From the NCBI RefSeq assembly GCF_016742135.1, contig NZ_JACVCG010000001.1:558001-622000 (forward strand): a DNA stretch of 64,000 bases. The letters run 5' to 3'. The stretch is from Brevundimonas sp. (GTDB taxonomy: Bacteria; Pseudomonadota; Alphaproteobacteria; Caulobacterales; Caulobacteraceae). The notes under the pieces are model-generated. The model saw only the letters and a list, made by a program, of their open reading frames with translations, ran no database searches and had not been told where the DNA came from. How positions within the stretch are numbered: position 1 is the first letter of the stretch; every line of letters begins with the position of its first letter. Below, one piece after another: positions 18,702 through 27,372 of this stretch. The position numbers and the translations under genes were made by a program.

Positions 18702-19552
18702 TGCATCAACAGCAGCGAGGGGCCGTCCTTGGCTTTCAGGAAGCTCCGCGTCGCGCCGCCGAACAGATATTCCGCGAGTTGTGACCGCCCGTAGGCCCCC
18801 GCGATAAACAGGGAGACATCATTGGACCGCGCCGCGTCCATGAGGGCGTCGCCCTCGGGGGAGCCTTCGGCCAGGATGTGGCGGCCCGCACCCACGCCGT
18901 GGGCGCGGAGGTAGGCATTGAGTCGTTCGGGATTCGCATCCTTGTCCAACTGCCGGCCTTCCGGGGCCTGGAGAATCAGAATCGCGCGGGATGTGCCGAT
19001 CAGGGGCAGGGCCTGCCGGACCGCCCGGCCCGCCTGGGCGCTGCCGTCCCATGCGATGGCTGCGACTCCGGACAGGGCGTCCGGATCGCCTCGTCCGATC
19101 AGAAGCGGCGCTCTTTCGCCAAACAGGACCTGTCCCACAAGATGCCGGTCCGCCGCCGTGAGCAGCCCCTGGCTCACGACCACCAGATCCGCGAGGGCCA
19201 GATGACGGGCCAGGGCAAAGCTCGGCGCGCCACCGTATTCGGAAAGGACAAGACGCGGCGCGCCGTCGCCCGGACCAAAGGTCAGGTCTGACTCTTCGCA
19301 AACGTCACGACAGGTGCGCTCGATGTGCGACTGCGTCTCCTTCATCGCGCGCGACAGTGCCTCAAATATTTCAGCCGGATAGGCGCCCCCGGCCGAGGCT
19401 CCCAGCGCGGCTATGTTTGTTGCAGCATCGGGGTAGGCCGGAACGACCGTGACCCGGGCCTCATGCTGGAGCGCCAGCCAGGCGGCGAACTTCAGGGACT
19501 GGCGATCAAACGGTTCGCCTACGGCCAGGGTGACAATATGTTTGTAGCTCAT
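18698..19552 (-). CDS. universal stress protein (tandem Usp domains)
   Basis: A 284-residue protein made of two Usp-like alpha/beta halves. The first has lost the nucleotide signature. The second keeps a G-A-Y-G...G-G-A-T ATP-binding pattern near the C-terminus (GAYGRSQLAEYLFGGATR). ATG 19552 is preferred because AGAGG lies 7 nt upstream; an ATG at 19570 is possible. Usp proteins help cells survive energy starvation and low oxygen. A perfect FNR/FixK box lies 170 nt upstream, and the nuclease gene follows with a 4-nt overlap. Confidence 0.85.
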   Translation of the reverse strand: MSYKHIVTLAVGEPFDRQSLKFAAWLALQHEARVTVVPAYPDAATNIAALGASAGGAYPAEIFEALSRAMKETQSHIERTCRDVCEESDLTFGPGDGAPRLVLSEYGGAPSFALARHLALADLVVVSQGLLTAADRHLVGQVLFGERAPLLIGRGDPDALSGVAAIAWDGSAQAGRAVRQALPLIGTSRAILILQAPEGRQLDKDANPERLNAYLRAHGVGAGRHILAEGSPEGDALMDAARSNDVSLFIAGAYGRSQLAEYLFGGATRSFLKAKDGPSLLLMH

Positions 19553-19721
19553 GGCAGGCCTCTGGGTCATCGCCCCGGCATCGACGGCGGTGCGGGCATC
19601 GGGCCAAGGGCGGGGTCACGGTTCAGTCGATGATCGCCGCCTCGCAGCCGGATTTGTCGATCAGCGGGTGGGCCAGAGGCACACCCAGCCTGCAGCCAAG
19701 CCTGATATCGCTGACGTCGCC

Positions 19722-19735
19722 TTGATCCGGATCAA
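19722..19735. promoter_or_regulatory. perfect FNR/FixK box upstream of Usp gene
   Basis: TTGAT-CCGG-ATCAA inside the longer palindrome CCTTGATCCGGATCAAGG. It lies between the 3' end of a hypothetical gene (19819) and the Usp gene. The implied start site near 19687 would give an untranslated leader of about 135 nt, longer than for the other boxes. No convincing -10 was found. Confidence 0.75.
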
Positions 19736-19818
19736 GGAAATGCGCTGACTTCCGCACGCCTCCGCCGTCCGGAGCGACCGGAGAATGGCAGCCGACCTGG
19801 GGCCTGGAACCCGGCAGA

Positions 19819-20223
19819 TCAGGCCTGGTTCACCGCGGCATGGAGCCGGGCATAGAGGTCGGCGGCGGTGATGCCGACGATCTGGGGATCAGACGACTGA
19901 CCGTCCTCGATCAGGTCCAGCAACAGCCTCAGCGTGGCCGCGCGGTCCAGAGTCCGGCCCCCGACCAGCTCTTCGATCCGGGTCTTCAGATCAGCCGGTT
20001 CCGACAGCGCGCGCGCGGCTTCGCGGGGGGCGAGATCGGGGAAGGGCATGACCTCGGCAGCCGGGCGCGGCGGCGGGGCATCGAAGCGCAGCGGTTCGGC
20101 ATGGGTGGGCTTGGTGCTTTCGCGCAGCTTGGCGCAGCGGCGGCAGCGCTCGGCACCATGACGCTCGGACCAGTAAAAGTCATGGCGGCACAGAAAGCTA
20201 TTCAACGGCGCCAGCATCTCCAT
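19819..20223 (-). CDS. hypothetical protein with N-terminal Cys/His cluster
   Basis: A 134-residue protein of unknown function. The N-terminal 35 residues hold C12-R-H and C27-R-R-C30 (FLCRHDFYWSERHGAERCRRC), which could bind zinc. A proline-rich linker follows, then a helical C-terminus (RTLDRAATLRLLLDLIEDG). An ATG at 20217, spaced better from the GGGGG ribosome site, is an alternative start. The gene is divergent from the lipoprotein at 20334. No family recognised. Confidence 0.6.
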   Translation of the reverse strand: MEMLAPLNSFLCRHDFYWSERHGAERCRRCAKLRESTKPTHAEPLRFDAPPPRPAAEVMPFPDLAPREAARALSEPADLKTRIEELVGGRTLDRAATLRLLLDLIEDGQSSDPQIVGITAADLYARLHAAVNQA

Positions 20224-20261
20224 CCCCCTGATTCGTCAAGTCGATAAGCGCTGCAATTAGG

Positions 20262-20281
20262 ATTTTGTCAACAATTTTGTC
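20262..20281. promoter_or_regulatory. AT-rich direct repeat in a divergent promoter region
   Basis: ATTTTGTC occurs twice, 12 nt apart (20262-20269 and 20274-20281), in an unusually AT-rich patch between the divergent genes starting at 20223 and 20334. It may be a promoter or operator. Nothing else supports a specific regulator. Confidence 0.35.
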
Positions 20282-20333
20282 CACGGCGCGTTGGGGTGTT
20301 GCGACCGGGATCAGCCCGGGTAAAGGATTGGCC

Positions 20334-20861
20334 ATGCATCTGCGTCTTGTCTCCTCTCTGGTCCTGATCCTGTTGGTGGCGGGGTGCAGCGGCGTGCGCA
20401 CGGTCGCCGGTGGTTTCGGCGAGGCGGCCGCGGCGCCGCTGGAGGATGTCGGGCTGCGGCGCGAGCGCATCCCCACGGTGCTGCTGCAGGCCCAGGCCAA
20501 CCCCTATGACCTGCGCAACCTCGACCGGTGCTCGACCATCGGCGCCGAGATCACGAGGCTGGACGAGGCGCTGGGCCCCGATGTGGATGAGCCGCCCGCC
20601 CCGGATGGCCGCAATATGGGCGACCGCGCCGTCGACGCTGCGGCCGAGGCGACGCTGGATGCGATCCGCAACACGGCCACCGACTTCATCCCCGCCCGCA
20701 GCTGGATCCGGGCCCTGTCCGGCGCTGACCAGCACAGCCGCGAGGTGCAGGCCGCGATCGAGGCCGGACGGCTGCGGCGCGCCTTCCTGAAGGGGCAGGG
20801 GATGCGTTTCAACTGTGCCCCGCCGGCCGCCCCCCGCTGGTTCCAGCCGACCCGCCGCTAG
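20334..20861 (+). CDS. predicted lipoprotein, unknown function
   Basis: A 175-residue lipoprotein: a signal peptide with lipobox LVAGC (lipidated Cys near residue 18), then a mostly helical mature domain. Two conserved-looking Cys remain (LDRCSTIG and FNCAPP). ATG 20334 follows AAAGGA; an upstream in-frame start would lack a signal peptide at the N-terminus. It is convergent with tgt, the stop codons sharing bases. No known family recognised. Confidence 0.65.
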   Translation: MHLRLVSSLVLILLVAGCSGVRTVAGGFGEAAAAPLEDVGLRRERIPTVLLQAQANPYDLRNLDRCSTIGAEITRLDEALGPDVDEPPAPDGRNMGDRAVDAAAEATLDAIRNTATDFIPARSWIRALSGADQHSREVQAAIEAGRLRRAFLKGQGMRFNCAPPAAPRWFQPTRR

Positions 20862-21979
20862 ACCTTGCCGTTGGAGATGTGGCGGGCGTGGAAGTCGCGG
20901 CGGAAGGTCTCGAACCGGCCCGCCGCGATCGCCTCGCGCATGGCCGCGGTCAGGGCCTGATAGAAGGCCAGATTGTGCCAGGTCAGCAGCACCTTGCCGA
21001 GGATCTCATCAGCCCGGATCAAATGATGCAGATAGGCCTTTGAATAGGTTGATGACGCCGGGCATTCCAGCGTCGCATCCAGCGGGTCCTGATCCTCGGC
21101 GAAACGGGCGTTCTTGAGGTTCAGCGGCCCGTCCCAGGTCCAGGCCTGACCGTGACGCCCGGCCCGGGTCGGCAGGACGCAGTCGAACATGTCGACGCCG
21201 CGCGCCACCGCCTCGACCAGATCGATCGGCTTGCCCACCCCCATCAGATAGCGGGGCCGGTCCGCGGGCAGCATCCCGGGCGCATAGTCCAGCACCTCGC
21301 ACATGGCGGCATGGCCCTCTCCGACCGCCAGACCGCCGATGGCATAGCCGTCAAAGCCGATCTCGAGCAGTTGCTCGGACGACTGGCGCCGCAGGTCCTC
21401 GAAGGTCGAGCCCTGCTGGATGCCGAACAGGGCCTGGGTTTCGCGGGTGCCAAACGCCGCCTTTGAGCGCGCCCCCCAGCGGATCGACAGCTCCATGGCG
21501 GCCTGGGCCGCAGGCCGCTCGGCCGGCCAGCTGACGCACTGGTCCAGCTGCATGGAGATGTCGGCCCCCAGCCGGTCAGCCTGGATCTCGATCGAGCGCT
21601 CGGGGGTCAGCACATGCTTCGACCCGTCGATGTGGCTGGAGAAGGTCACGGCCTCCTCGGTCAGCTTCGAAATGCCCGACAGGGACATGACCTGAAACCC
21701 GCCGGAATCGGTCAGGATCGGCTTGTTCCACCCCATGAATTTGTGAAGCCCGCCCAGCCGCTCCATCCGCTCGGGGCCGGGACGCAGCATCAGGTGATAG
21801 GTATTGCCCAGCAGGATGTCGGCCCCCGTCCGGGCCACCTGATCGACCGTCAGCGCCTTGACCGTCGCCGCCGTGCCGACCGGCATGAAGGCCGGGGTGC
21901 GGATCTCGCCCCGCGCAGTCTTCAGCACGCCGGTGCGGGCGCGTCCGTCGGTGGCGGCAATGTCAAAGGCAAGGGGCAA
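20858..21979 (-). CDS. tgt: queuine tRNA-ribosyltransferase
   Basis: A 373-residue TIM-barrel enzyme that swaps guanine-34 of GUN-anticodon tRNAs for the queuosine precursor. Visible motifs: N-terminal [21 protein letters not shown], the GGLAVGE loop, and [15 protein letters not shown] containing the catalytic-nucleophile region. In the usual zinc site C-x-C-x2-C...H the segment reads [16 protein letters not shown], so only one Cys and the His seem conserved. The start is TTG 21979; an in-frame TGA lies just upstream, so no earlier start is possible. Length is normal. Confidence 0.93.
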   Translation of the reverse strand: MPLAFDIAATDGRARTGVLKTARGEIRTPAFMPVGTAATVKALTVDQVARTGADILLGNTYHLMLRPGPERMERLGGLHKFMGWNKPILTDSGGFQVMSLSGISKLTEEAVTFSSHIDGSKHVLTPERSIEIQADRLGADISMQLDQCVSWPAERPAAQAAMELSIRWGARSKAAFGTRETQALFGIQQGSTFEDLRRQSSEQLLEIGFDGYAIGGLAVGEGHAAMCEVLDYAPGMLPADRPRYLMGVGKPIDLVEAVARGVDMFDCVLPTRAGRHGQAWTWDGPLNLKNARFAEDQDPLDATLECPASSTYSKAYLHHLIRADEILGKVLLTWHNLAFYQALTAAMREAIAAGRFETFRRDFHARHISNGKV

Positions 21980-22065
21980 GGCGGGTCACGGTCGCTGGCA
22001 ACAGGGGAGGGGCATTTAGGCGGAAAAGGCCGGAATGGCCATGGGGGCGGGGGTGGGGAGAAATG

Positions 22066-22305
22066 CCGTCTGAATAGTCTGAATGGTCTGGATTGGGGCT
22101 CCTCCCGGACACTTGGCTCCCTTCTCCCGGTGGGAGAAGGTGGCGCGTGAGCGCCGGATGAGGGTCGGCGGTGTGTGTCGGCGACCGCCGTTACAGGACG
22201 GGTGCGACGGCTCACGCCGAAGGACAGGGTTGGCCCCTCACCCCCTGCCCCCTCTCCCAACGGAGAGGGGGTCCAAATTACCGTCTGAACCGTCTGAATG
22301 GTCTG
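22066..22305. repeat. 25-bp imperfect direct repeats flanking an interspersed element
   Basis: CCGTCTGAA-NN-GTCTGAATGGTCTG occurs at 22066-22090 and 22281-22305, differing at two positions. The pair brackets the 151-bp repeat copy at 22120-22270. It could be a duplicated target or part of a larger repeat. The 490-bp stretch between tgt and the GIY-YIG gene otherwise holds only repeats. Confidence 0.6.
22120..22270 (+). repeat. interspersed repeat family R1, copy 1
   Basis: A 151-bp element beginning CCTTCTCCCGGTGGGAGAAGG and ending in CCCTCTCCCAACGGAGAGGGG, both ends being short hairpins. The interior contains GCGCGTGAGCGCCGGATGAG and GGCTCACGCCGAAGGA. A second copy of nearly identical length and sequence lies at 54802-54953. 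It is non-coding in all frames as far as I can judge. Confidence 0.8.
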
Positions 22306-22365
22306 AAATGGTGGCGCCTCCGTCGGTGGGTGTTGGGCAACCGGACAGTATGGGCGAGACGGCGG

Positions 22366-22432
22366 CCTGGTCGGGCAGAACGGAGCGGGAAACGCTGGGG
22401 GCGTTGAAAGGACGAGGAAATTGAGGGGCGAG
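22366..22432 (+). repeat. interspersed repeat module R3, copy 1
   Basis: About 67 bp starting CCTGGTCGGGCAGAACGG, containing GCGTTGAAAGG and ending in a GGGGCG run. A diverged copy in the same orientation is at 54700-54766. Here it follows R1; at 54.7 kb it precedes R1. Confidence 0.65.
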
Positions 22433-22471
22433 TTTCATAGCTGGGCGCGTCGGCTCAGCAAGGCGGGCGAA

Positions 22472-22795
22472 CTACCGTGAACCGGCATCGACCTCGGGCA
22501 CGAAGGCAAGCGCAGGATAGAGGTCCGCCCAGTCGGGATTGGTGGCCTCGATAAGGGCAAACTTCCACGGGCGTCGCCACCGCTTGATGCGCTTTTCGCG
22601 CAGGATGGCCTGATCGACGTAGCTGTGGGGTTCGTACCAGACCAGCCGGTCTGTGCCATGTTCGCGACTGTAGCCGTCGATCTGGCCGTGCCGGTGCTCG
22701 CCGATGCGGCGGATCAGGTCATTGGTCATGCCGACATACAGCCAACCGCACCGCCCGCTGGCGACGATGTAGACCCAGTAGCTGTGCTCGCGCAT
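22472..22795 (-). CDS. GIY-YIG domain nuclease (UPF0213-like)
   Basis: A 107-residue single-domain GIY-YIG protein. The two short strands read WVYIVASG and GWLYVGMTN, and RRIGEHRHG supplies the catalytic Arg and His region. The C-terminal segment contains a Glu in ILREKRIKRWRR and WKFALIEATNPDWADLYP. ATG 22795 follows GGGAGG. Such stand-alone nucleases are common in alphaproteobacteria, with no agreed function. It is bounded by repeats on both sides: R1/R3 downstream and the two 204-bp R4 elements upstream. Confidence 0.85.
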   Translation of the reverse strand: MREHSYWVYIVASGRCGWLYVGMTNDLIRRIGEHRHGQIDGYSREHGTDRLVWYEPHSYVDQAILREKRIKRWRRPWKFALIEATNPDWADLYPALAFVPEVDAGSR

Positions 22796-22892
22796 CGCCC
22801 CTGCCTCCCGGGCGGATGATGCACGAGCGTGAGAACAAAGCAAGAACTCTTTTAGCGTTCCACCATCACTCTGCCCGTGATGGGGGGCACTA

Positions 22893-23096
22893 TTGTCATC
22901 CCCGAAACGCCGAAGGCGTTATCGGGGACGGGGCGGACCCTGAACTGGCCAGCCCCGGACGGCGCGTGCGACGGGCCGGGGCAAGGGGAGAGCCTGACGC
23001 TACCCTTCGCCCGGCTCAGCCTCGCGGCTGTCCGGGCGTGACGGGGTGTGCAACGCTGCGTCCCCGATATTCGCTTCGCGAATTCGGGGATGACAA
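22893..23096. repeat. 204-bp element R4 with perfect terminal inverted repeats, copy A
   Basis: The ends are TTGTCATCCCCGAA (22893-22906) and its exact reverse complement TTCGGGGATGACAA (23083-23096). Immediately inside each end is a small second palindrome (CGCCGAAGGCG and CGCTTCGCG). The interior is GC-rich and shows no convincing gene. Copy B of identical length follows 98 bp later. The layout resembles a MITE or long palindromic intergenic unit. Confidence 0.85.
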
Positions 23097-23194
23097 TCGT
23101 GCCCCCTTGGCGACCGCAGGGATGACAACAGGGCCCTCTGGCAACCGCTGGAAACACCTGTCTTTGCCATCCCACGCCAAAGGTCCTCGCGCTG

Positions 23195-23398
23195 TTGTCA
23201 TCCCCGAAACGCCGCAGGCGTTATCGGGGACGGGGCGGACCCTGAACTGGCCAGCCCCGGACGGCGCTTGCGACGATCCGGGGCAAGGGGAGAGCCTGAC
23301 GCTACCCTTCGCCCGGCTCAGCCTCGCGGCTGTCCGGGCGGGACGGGGGGTGCGGCGTGTCGTCCCCGATATTCGCTCCGCGAATTCGGGGATGACAA
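23195..23398. repeat. 204-bp element R4, copy B
   Basis: Same length and order as copy A, with few differences. The terminal inverted repeats extend two bases further (TGTTGTCATCCCCGAA / TTCGGGGATGACAACA). The 98-bp spacer also contains a GGGATGACAACAGGGCCC stretch that resembles the sequence just after copy B, so the duplicated unit may be nearer 300 bp. Copy B ends 42 bp from the phosphatase-like gene at 23441. Confidence 0.85.
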
Positions 23399-23440
23399 CA
23401 GTGCCCACTCGGCCGCCGTCGAGGGATGGCAAAGGGCCCG

Positions 23441-23764
23441 CTACTTCAGATGCACCCCGACCCGGGCCTTCAGCAGGGTGACCAGCTCGGGCTGCATGAG
23501 GGTGTAGTCGTCGGGGATGTTGAGGCAGATGACGCGGGCGGTCTTCAGGTGGCGGCGGAACCGGGTCTGCAGGCGGCGGCGGTGGACCGGCTCCATGACG
23601 AAGATCAGGTCGGCCCAGTCCAGATGCTCGGGCGTCAGGGGCTCGTCCGCATCGGGGGCCAGGCCGGCCGAGGCCGTCTCGACGCCCGGCCAGTCGGCAA
23701 ACACCCGCTCCGCCGTGGGGGAGCGCAGGCGATTGCGGGAGCAGAGGAAGAGGAGGTTGGTCAG
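23441..23764 (-). CDS. low-molecular-weight protein tyrosine phosphatase-like protein, apparent CTG start
   Basis: About 107 residues. The family P-loop C-x5-R-S is present near the N-terminus (FLCSRNRLRSPTAE), followed by a truncated core (ASAGLAPDADEPLTPEHLDWADLIFVMEP). To include the P-loop, translation must begin at CTG 23764 or another non-standard codon. An in-frame TAG, the stop of the upstream gene, lies three codons before it, and the first ordinary start (GTG 23704) would remove the catalytic loop. The general-acid Asp is not obvious, and the protein is shorter than classical enzymes (about 150). Its start may depend on re-initiation after the upstream gene. Confidence 0.68.
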   Translation of the reverse strand: MTNLLFLCSRNRLRSPTAERVFADWPGVETASAGLAPDADEPLTPEHLDWADLIFVMEPVHRRRLQTRFRRHLKTARVICLNIPDDYTLMQPELVTLLKARVGVHLK

Positions 23765-23773
23765 GGCGGAGGC

Positions 23774-24549
23774 CTAACCGGCGAAAGCGCGATAGCTGCT
23801 CAAAATATCCTCGTCGACGTTCAATCGTTCGGCCATGCCCTCGATCGGCGCCGAGTCCGAGACTTCCACAAGCAGCAGGAAAGGCTGGTGTGGGGCCTTA
23901 GTGAACTCGCCCTCGTCACGTAGTTCTTCCAAGGCCGTCACAAATGCCTCAATCGCATTCTGTGCGAAGGTTTCATCATCCAGCTTGCGCTCGAAAGGGA
24001 TGTCGTCACGGCTCTGTCGAAGAAGCATCCGATAGGGAACATCGAAGTGAGCAGAGCCAGCCTCTAGTGACCAAGCCTGCAAGTTCCAGTGCGCTTCAGC
24101 GCGATAGTCCTCATCCGCTCCCGCCTCGATTGCCTCTACCGATTGAGCTACTGCGTAGAGGGTCATCGGGACATCGTCAGTGACCAGCCCGAAGGAACAA
24201 ATTGTCTGATCGCTAAATGCTGCCATGGTGGAAGCGAAACTAAGCCGTGACGCAGCCTTCACGGCATCTTTAAGCTCAGTAAAGTCGAACTGGCCCGGGG
24301 TATATCTGCCTCGTGAGGCAACGACCCACCCCTCACTCTGCTTCAGGGACAGAAGGCGATCGAGTTCAGAGGCAGCGTGTTTCGGACTATCGAAATTCCG
24401 GACTTCGCTCGTGCCGAAAGTCTGTGGTGCCCCTGCACAAGTCCAGACAGTTTCGCGGTAAAGGCGTACCTCGAAGAATTCGACTGGCTCGCCGCCTTCG
24501 ACGCGGTGGAACAGAATCCACTCGACTTGGGGTTTGGCTCGCCACCACT

Positions 24550-24553
<4 letters not shown>
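23774..24553 (-). CDS. hypothetical protein, WGR-like N-terminus and DUF4303-like C-terminus
   Basis: A 259-residue protein of unknown function. Residues 1-80 resemble a WGR-type domain ([35 protein letters not shown]). The rest resembles DUF4303-type proteins seen among toxin-immunity-like families ([30 protein letters not shown]). Both assignments are tentative. The DNA is visibly less GC-rich than its neighbours. The ATG overlaps the pccB stop by 4 nt (ATGA), and the stop lies 9 nt before the first usable codon of the phosphatase-like gene. It looks like an acquired gene set precisely between two older genes. Confidence 0.6.
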
Positions 24554-26082
<1,529 letters not shown>

Positions 26083-26136
26083 GCGGTGTCTCCTTGAGGG
26101 GCTGAGCCTTAAGGAGGGTGGGCGGGGGAGGCAAGT

Positions 26137-26188
26137 ATTCCTCCCCCGCAGGGGGAGGGGGACCATGCGCAGCATGGTGGAGGGGGCT
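26137..26188. repeat. R2 repeat unit, left of DUF559 gene
   Basis: ATTCCTCCCCC, then a hairpin CCCCGCAGGGG region, then ACCATGCGCAGCATGGT and GGAGGGGGC. It is the mirror image of the unit at 26571-26622. The same units occur as inverted pairs at 58417-58557 and 61291-61438. Confidence 0.8.
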
Positions 26189-26222
26189 GACGGCGCGGCC
26201 TGTTCCCTGATAAGTTGCATTG

Positions 26223-26627
26223 ATGGAAGCGCCCCGCCTTACCATAGTGCGAGCACGGCAACTCCGCCGAAAGCTGACGCTGCCGGAGGGCCTGCTCTGG
26301 ACTGCACTTCGCGGGCGCAAGCTGGCGGGCCTGCGCTTCCGCAGACAACATCCGATCGGGCCCTACATCCTCGACTTCTACTGCGACGAAGGTCGGCTGG
26401 CGGTCGAGGTCGATGGTCAAGGCCATGATCAACCCGACCAGTTCCGCCATGATCAGCGGCGAACGGCGTGGTTGGATATGCGGGGGATAGCGGTCCTGCG
26501 TATCGCGGCGCGCGATGTTCTCGGCAACCTTGAGGGCGTTCTAGTGACCATCGAACAGCGTGCGAGGGCCAGCCCCCTCCACCGCCGTACCGGCGGTCCC
26601 CCTCCCCCTGAGGGGGAGGAATGCTAA
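26223..26627 (+). CDS. DUF559 endonuclease-like protein (Vsr-like fold)
   Basis: A 134-residue protein with the DUF559 core: [23 protein letters not shown], then [11 protein letters not shown] (catalytic Asp), [10 protein letters not shown] (E-x-D) and [15 protein letters not shown]. This is a restriction-nuclease-like PD-(D/E)xK fold related to Vsr. The last 15 or so residues ([17 protein letters not shown]) are simply the translation of the R2 repeat at 26571-26622, and the stop is just beyond it. The 5' side is bounded by an inverted R2 unit 35 nt upstream. No ribosome site is evident before ATG 26223. Biological role unknown. Confidence 0.8.
   Translation: MEAPRLTIVRARQLRRKLTLPEGLLWTALRGRKLAGLRFRRQHPIGPYILDFYCDEGRLAVEVDGQGHDQPDQFRHDQRRTAWLDMRGIAVLRIAARDVLGNLEGVLVTIEQRARASPLHRRTGGPPPPEGEEC
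26571..26622. repeat. R2 repeat unit, right of DUF559 gene (overlaps its 3' end)
   Basis: GCCCCCTCCACCGCC-GTAC-GGCGGTCC, then CCCTCCCCCTGAGGGGGAGG and AAT. It is inverted relative to the unit at 26137 and encodes the C-terminal tail of the DUF559 protein. Confidence 0.8.
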
Positions 26628-26920
26628 CCCGTCAGGGCGGCGAGGCGGGTGAGCTCGGCGACATGGGCGGCGAAGGCCTTTTTGCCGGCGGGGGTCAGGC
26701 TGGCCCAGGTACGGGAGCGGCCGTCCATGGGGGTCTTGGCCAGTTTGACGTAGCCGGCGTCGTCCAGCTGTTTCAGGTGTTTGGACAGGACCGAGTCCGA
26801 GACCTTGAGGCTGTCGCGGAGGAGGGCGAACTCGGCCTCGTCGACGCTGGAGAGGATGGCGCAGATCTGCAGCCGCCCGGGGGCGTGAATGACGGGATCG
26901 AAGAGGGGTGGGGGCGTCAT
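26624..26920 (-). CDS. winged-helix transcriptional regulator (small MarR/ArsR-like)
   Basis: A 98-residue single-domain winged helix: LQICAILSSVDEAEFALLRDSLKVSDSVLSKHLKQLDDAGYVKLAK is the helix-turn-helix, followed by the wing (RTWASLTPAGKKAFAAH). It overlaps the upstream membrane-protein gene by 4 nt (ATGA), forming a regulator-membrane protein pair. The three palindromes upstream of that pair (27373-27439) are likely its operators. Its 3' end overlaps that of the convergent DUF559 gene by 4 nt. The effector is unknown. Confidence 0.82.
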   Translation of the reverse strand: MTPPPLFDPVIHAPGRLQICAILSSVDEAEFALLRDSLKVSDSVLSKHLKQLDDAGYVKLAKTPMDGRSRTWASLTPAGKKAFAAHVAELTRLAALTG

Positions 26921-27363
26921 CCCTGCGCCTCGGACAGCTCGCGCTTCCAGACGTGCATCCACAGGCGTCCGCCGAGGATGGCGGCGACGAAGCCCGCAGC
27001 ACCGGTGGCCAGAGGCATCCAGACGATGCCGGCATACTTGCCCCAGATCGACACGCCCATCAGGGCGAGGAACACGGCGACGAGGCCGATGGCCACCCAG
27101 CGGGCGCGTTTGGGGGAATAGCCGCTGACCCACCAGCCCATATGCTTCTTCCACCAGTGGACGATCAGGGCCAGACCGGCCAGCGCGATCACGAGGGCGA
27201 TCATCGACCAGGGCATGGGAAGGCCCTGACCGGCGACCAGCAGGCCGCAGATCAGGCCATAGGCGATGTCGTAGGTCGGGGGGTAACGCATCTCTCCGGG
27301 TACACCGGCGCGGGCGGTCTGGATGGCGGCGAGGGCGTCCTTGGGGTTCGAAGGGTCTGTCAT
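26917..27363 (-). CDS. membrane protein paired with winged-helix regulator
   Basis: A 148-residue integral membrane protein with four hydrophobic segments: about residues 30-47, 52-70, 88-106 and 112-132. A charged, Trp-rich loop (VHWWKKHMGWWVSGYSPKRARW) lies between the second and third. It is the first gene of a two-gene operon with the regulator at 26624. The palindrome at 27373-27391 overlaps its ribosome-binding region, so binding there would block expression. No known transporter motif was recognised. Confidence 0.72.
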   Translation of the reverse strand: MTDPSNPKDALAAIQTARAGVPGEMRYPPTYDIAYGLICGLLVAGQGLPMPWSMIALVIALAGLALIVHWWKKHMGWWVSGYSPKRARWVAIGLVAVFLALMGVSIWGKYAGIVWMPLATGAAGFVAAILGGRLWMHVWKRELSEAQG

Positions 27364-27372
27364 GGGGTTCTC

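Noticed and set aside
11556..19735. tRNA-Lys as an integration site for the low-oxygen island
   Set aside because: I saw no repeat of the tRNA 3' end at the other edge, no integrase gene, and the island's base composition matches the chromosome.
19630..19770. A minus-strand open frame of about 44 codons (starting GTG near 19763) overlapping the FixK box at 19722
   Set aside because: It has only a GTG start and runs through the box palindrome; more likely untranslated leader and promoter DNA of the Usp gene.
22893..23398. CRISPR-like array at the R4 copies
   Set aside because: There are only two units, each 204 bp with internal palindromes; no short repeat-spacer pattern and no cas genes.
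26083..26220. An N-terminal extension of pccB through the repeat region
   Set aside because: The extension is a translation of R2 repeat DNA, and ATG 26082 has a good ribosome site and the normal family N-terminus.
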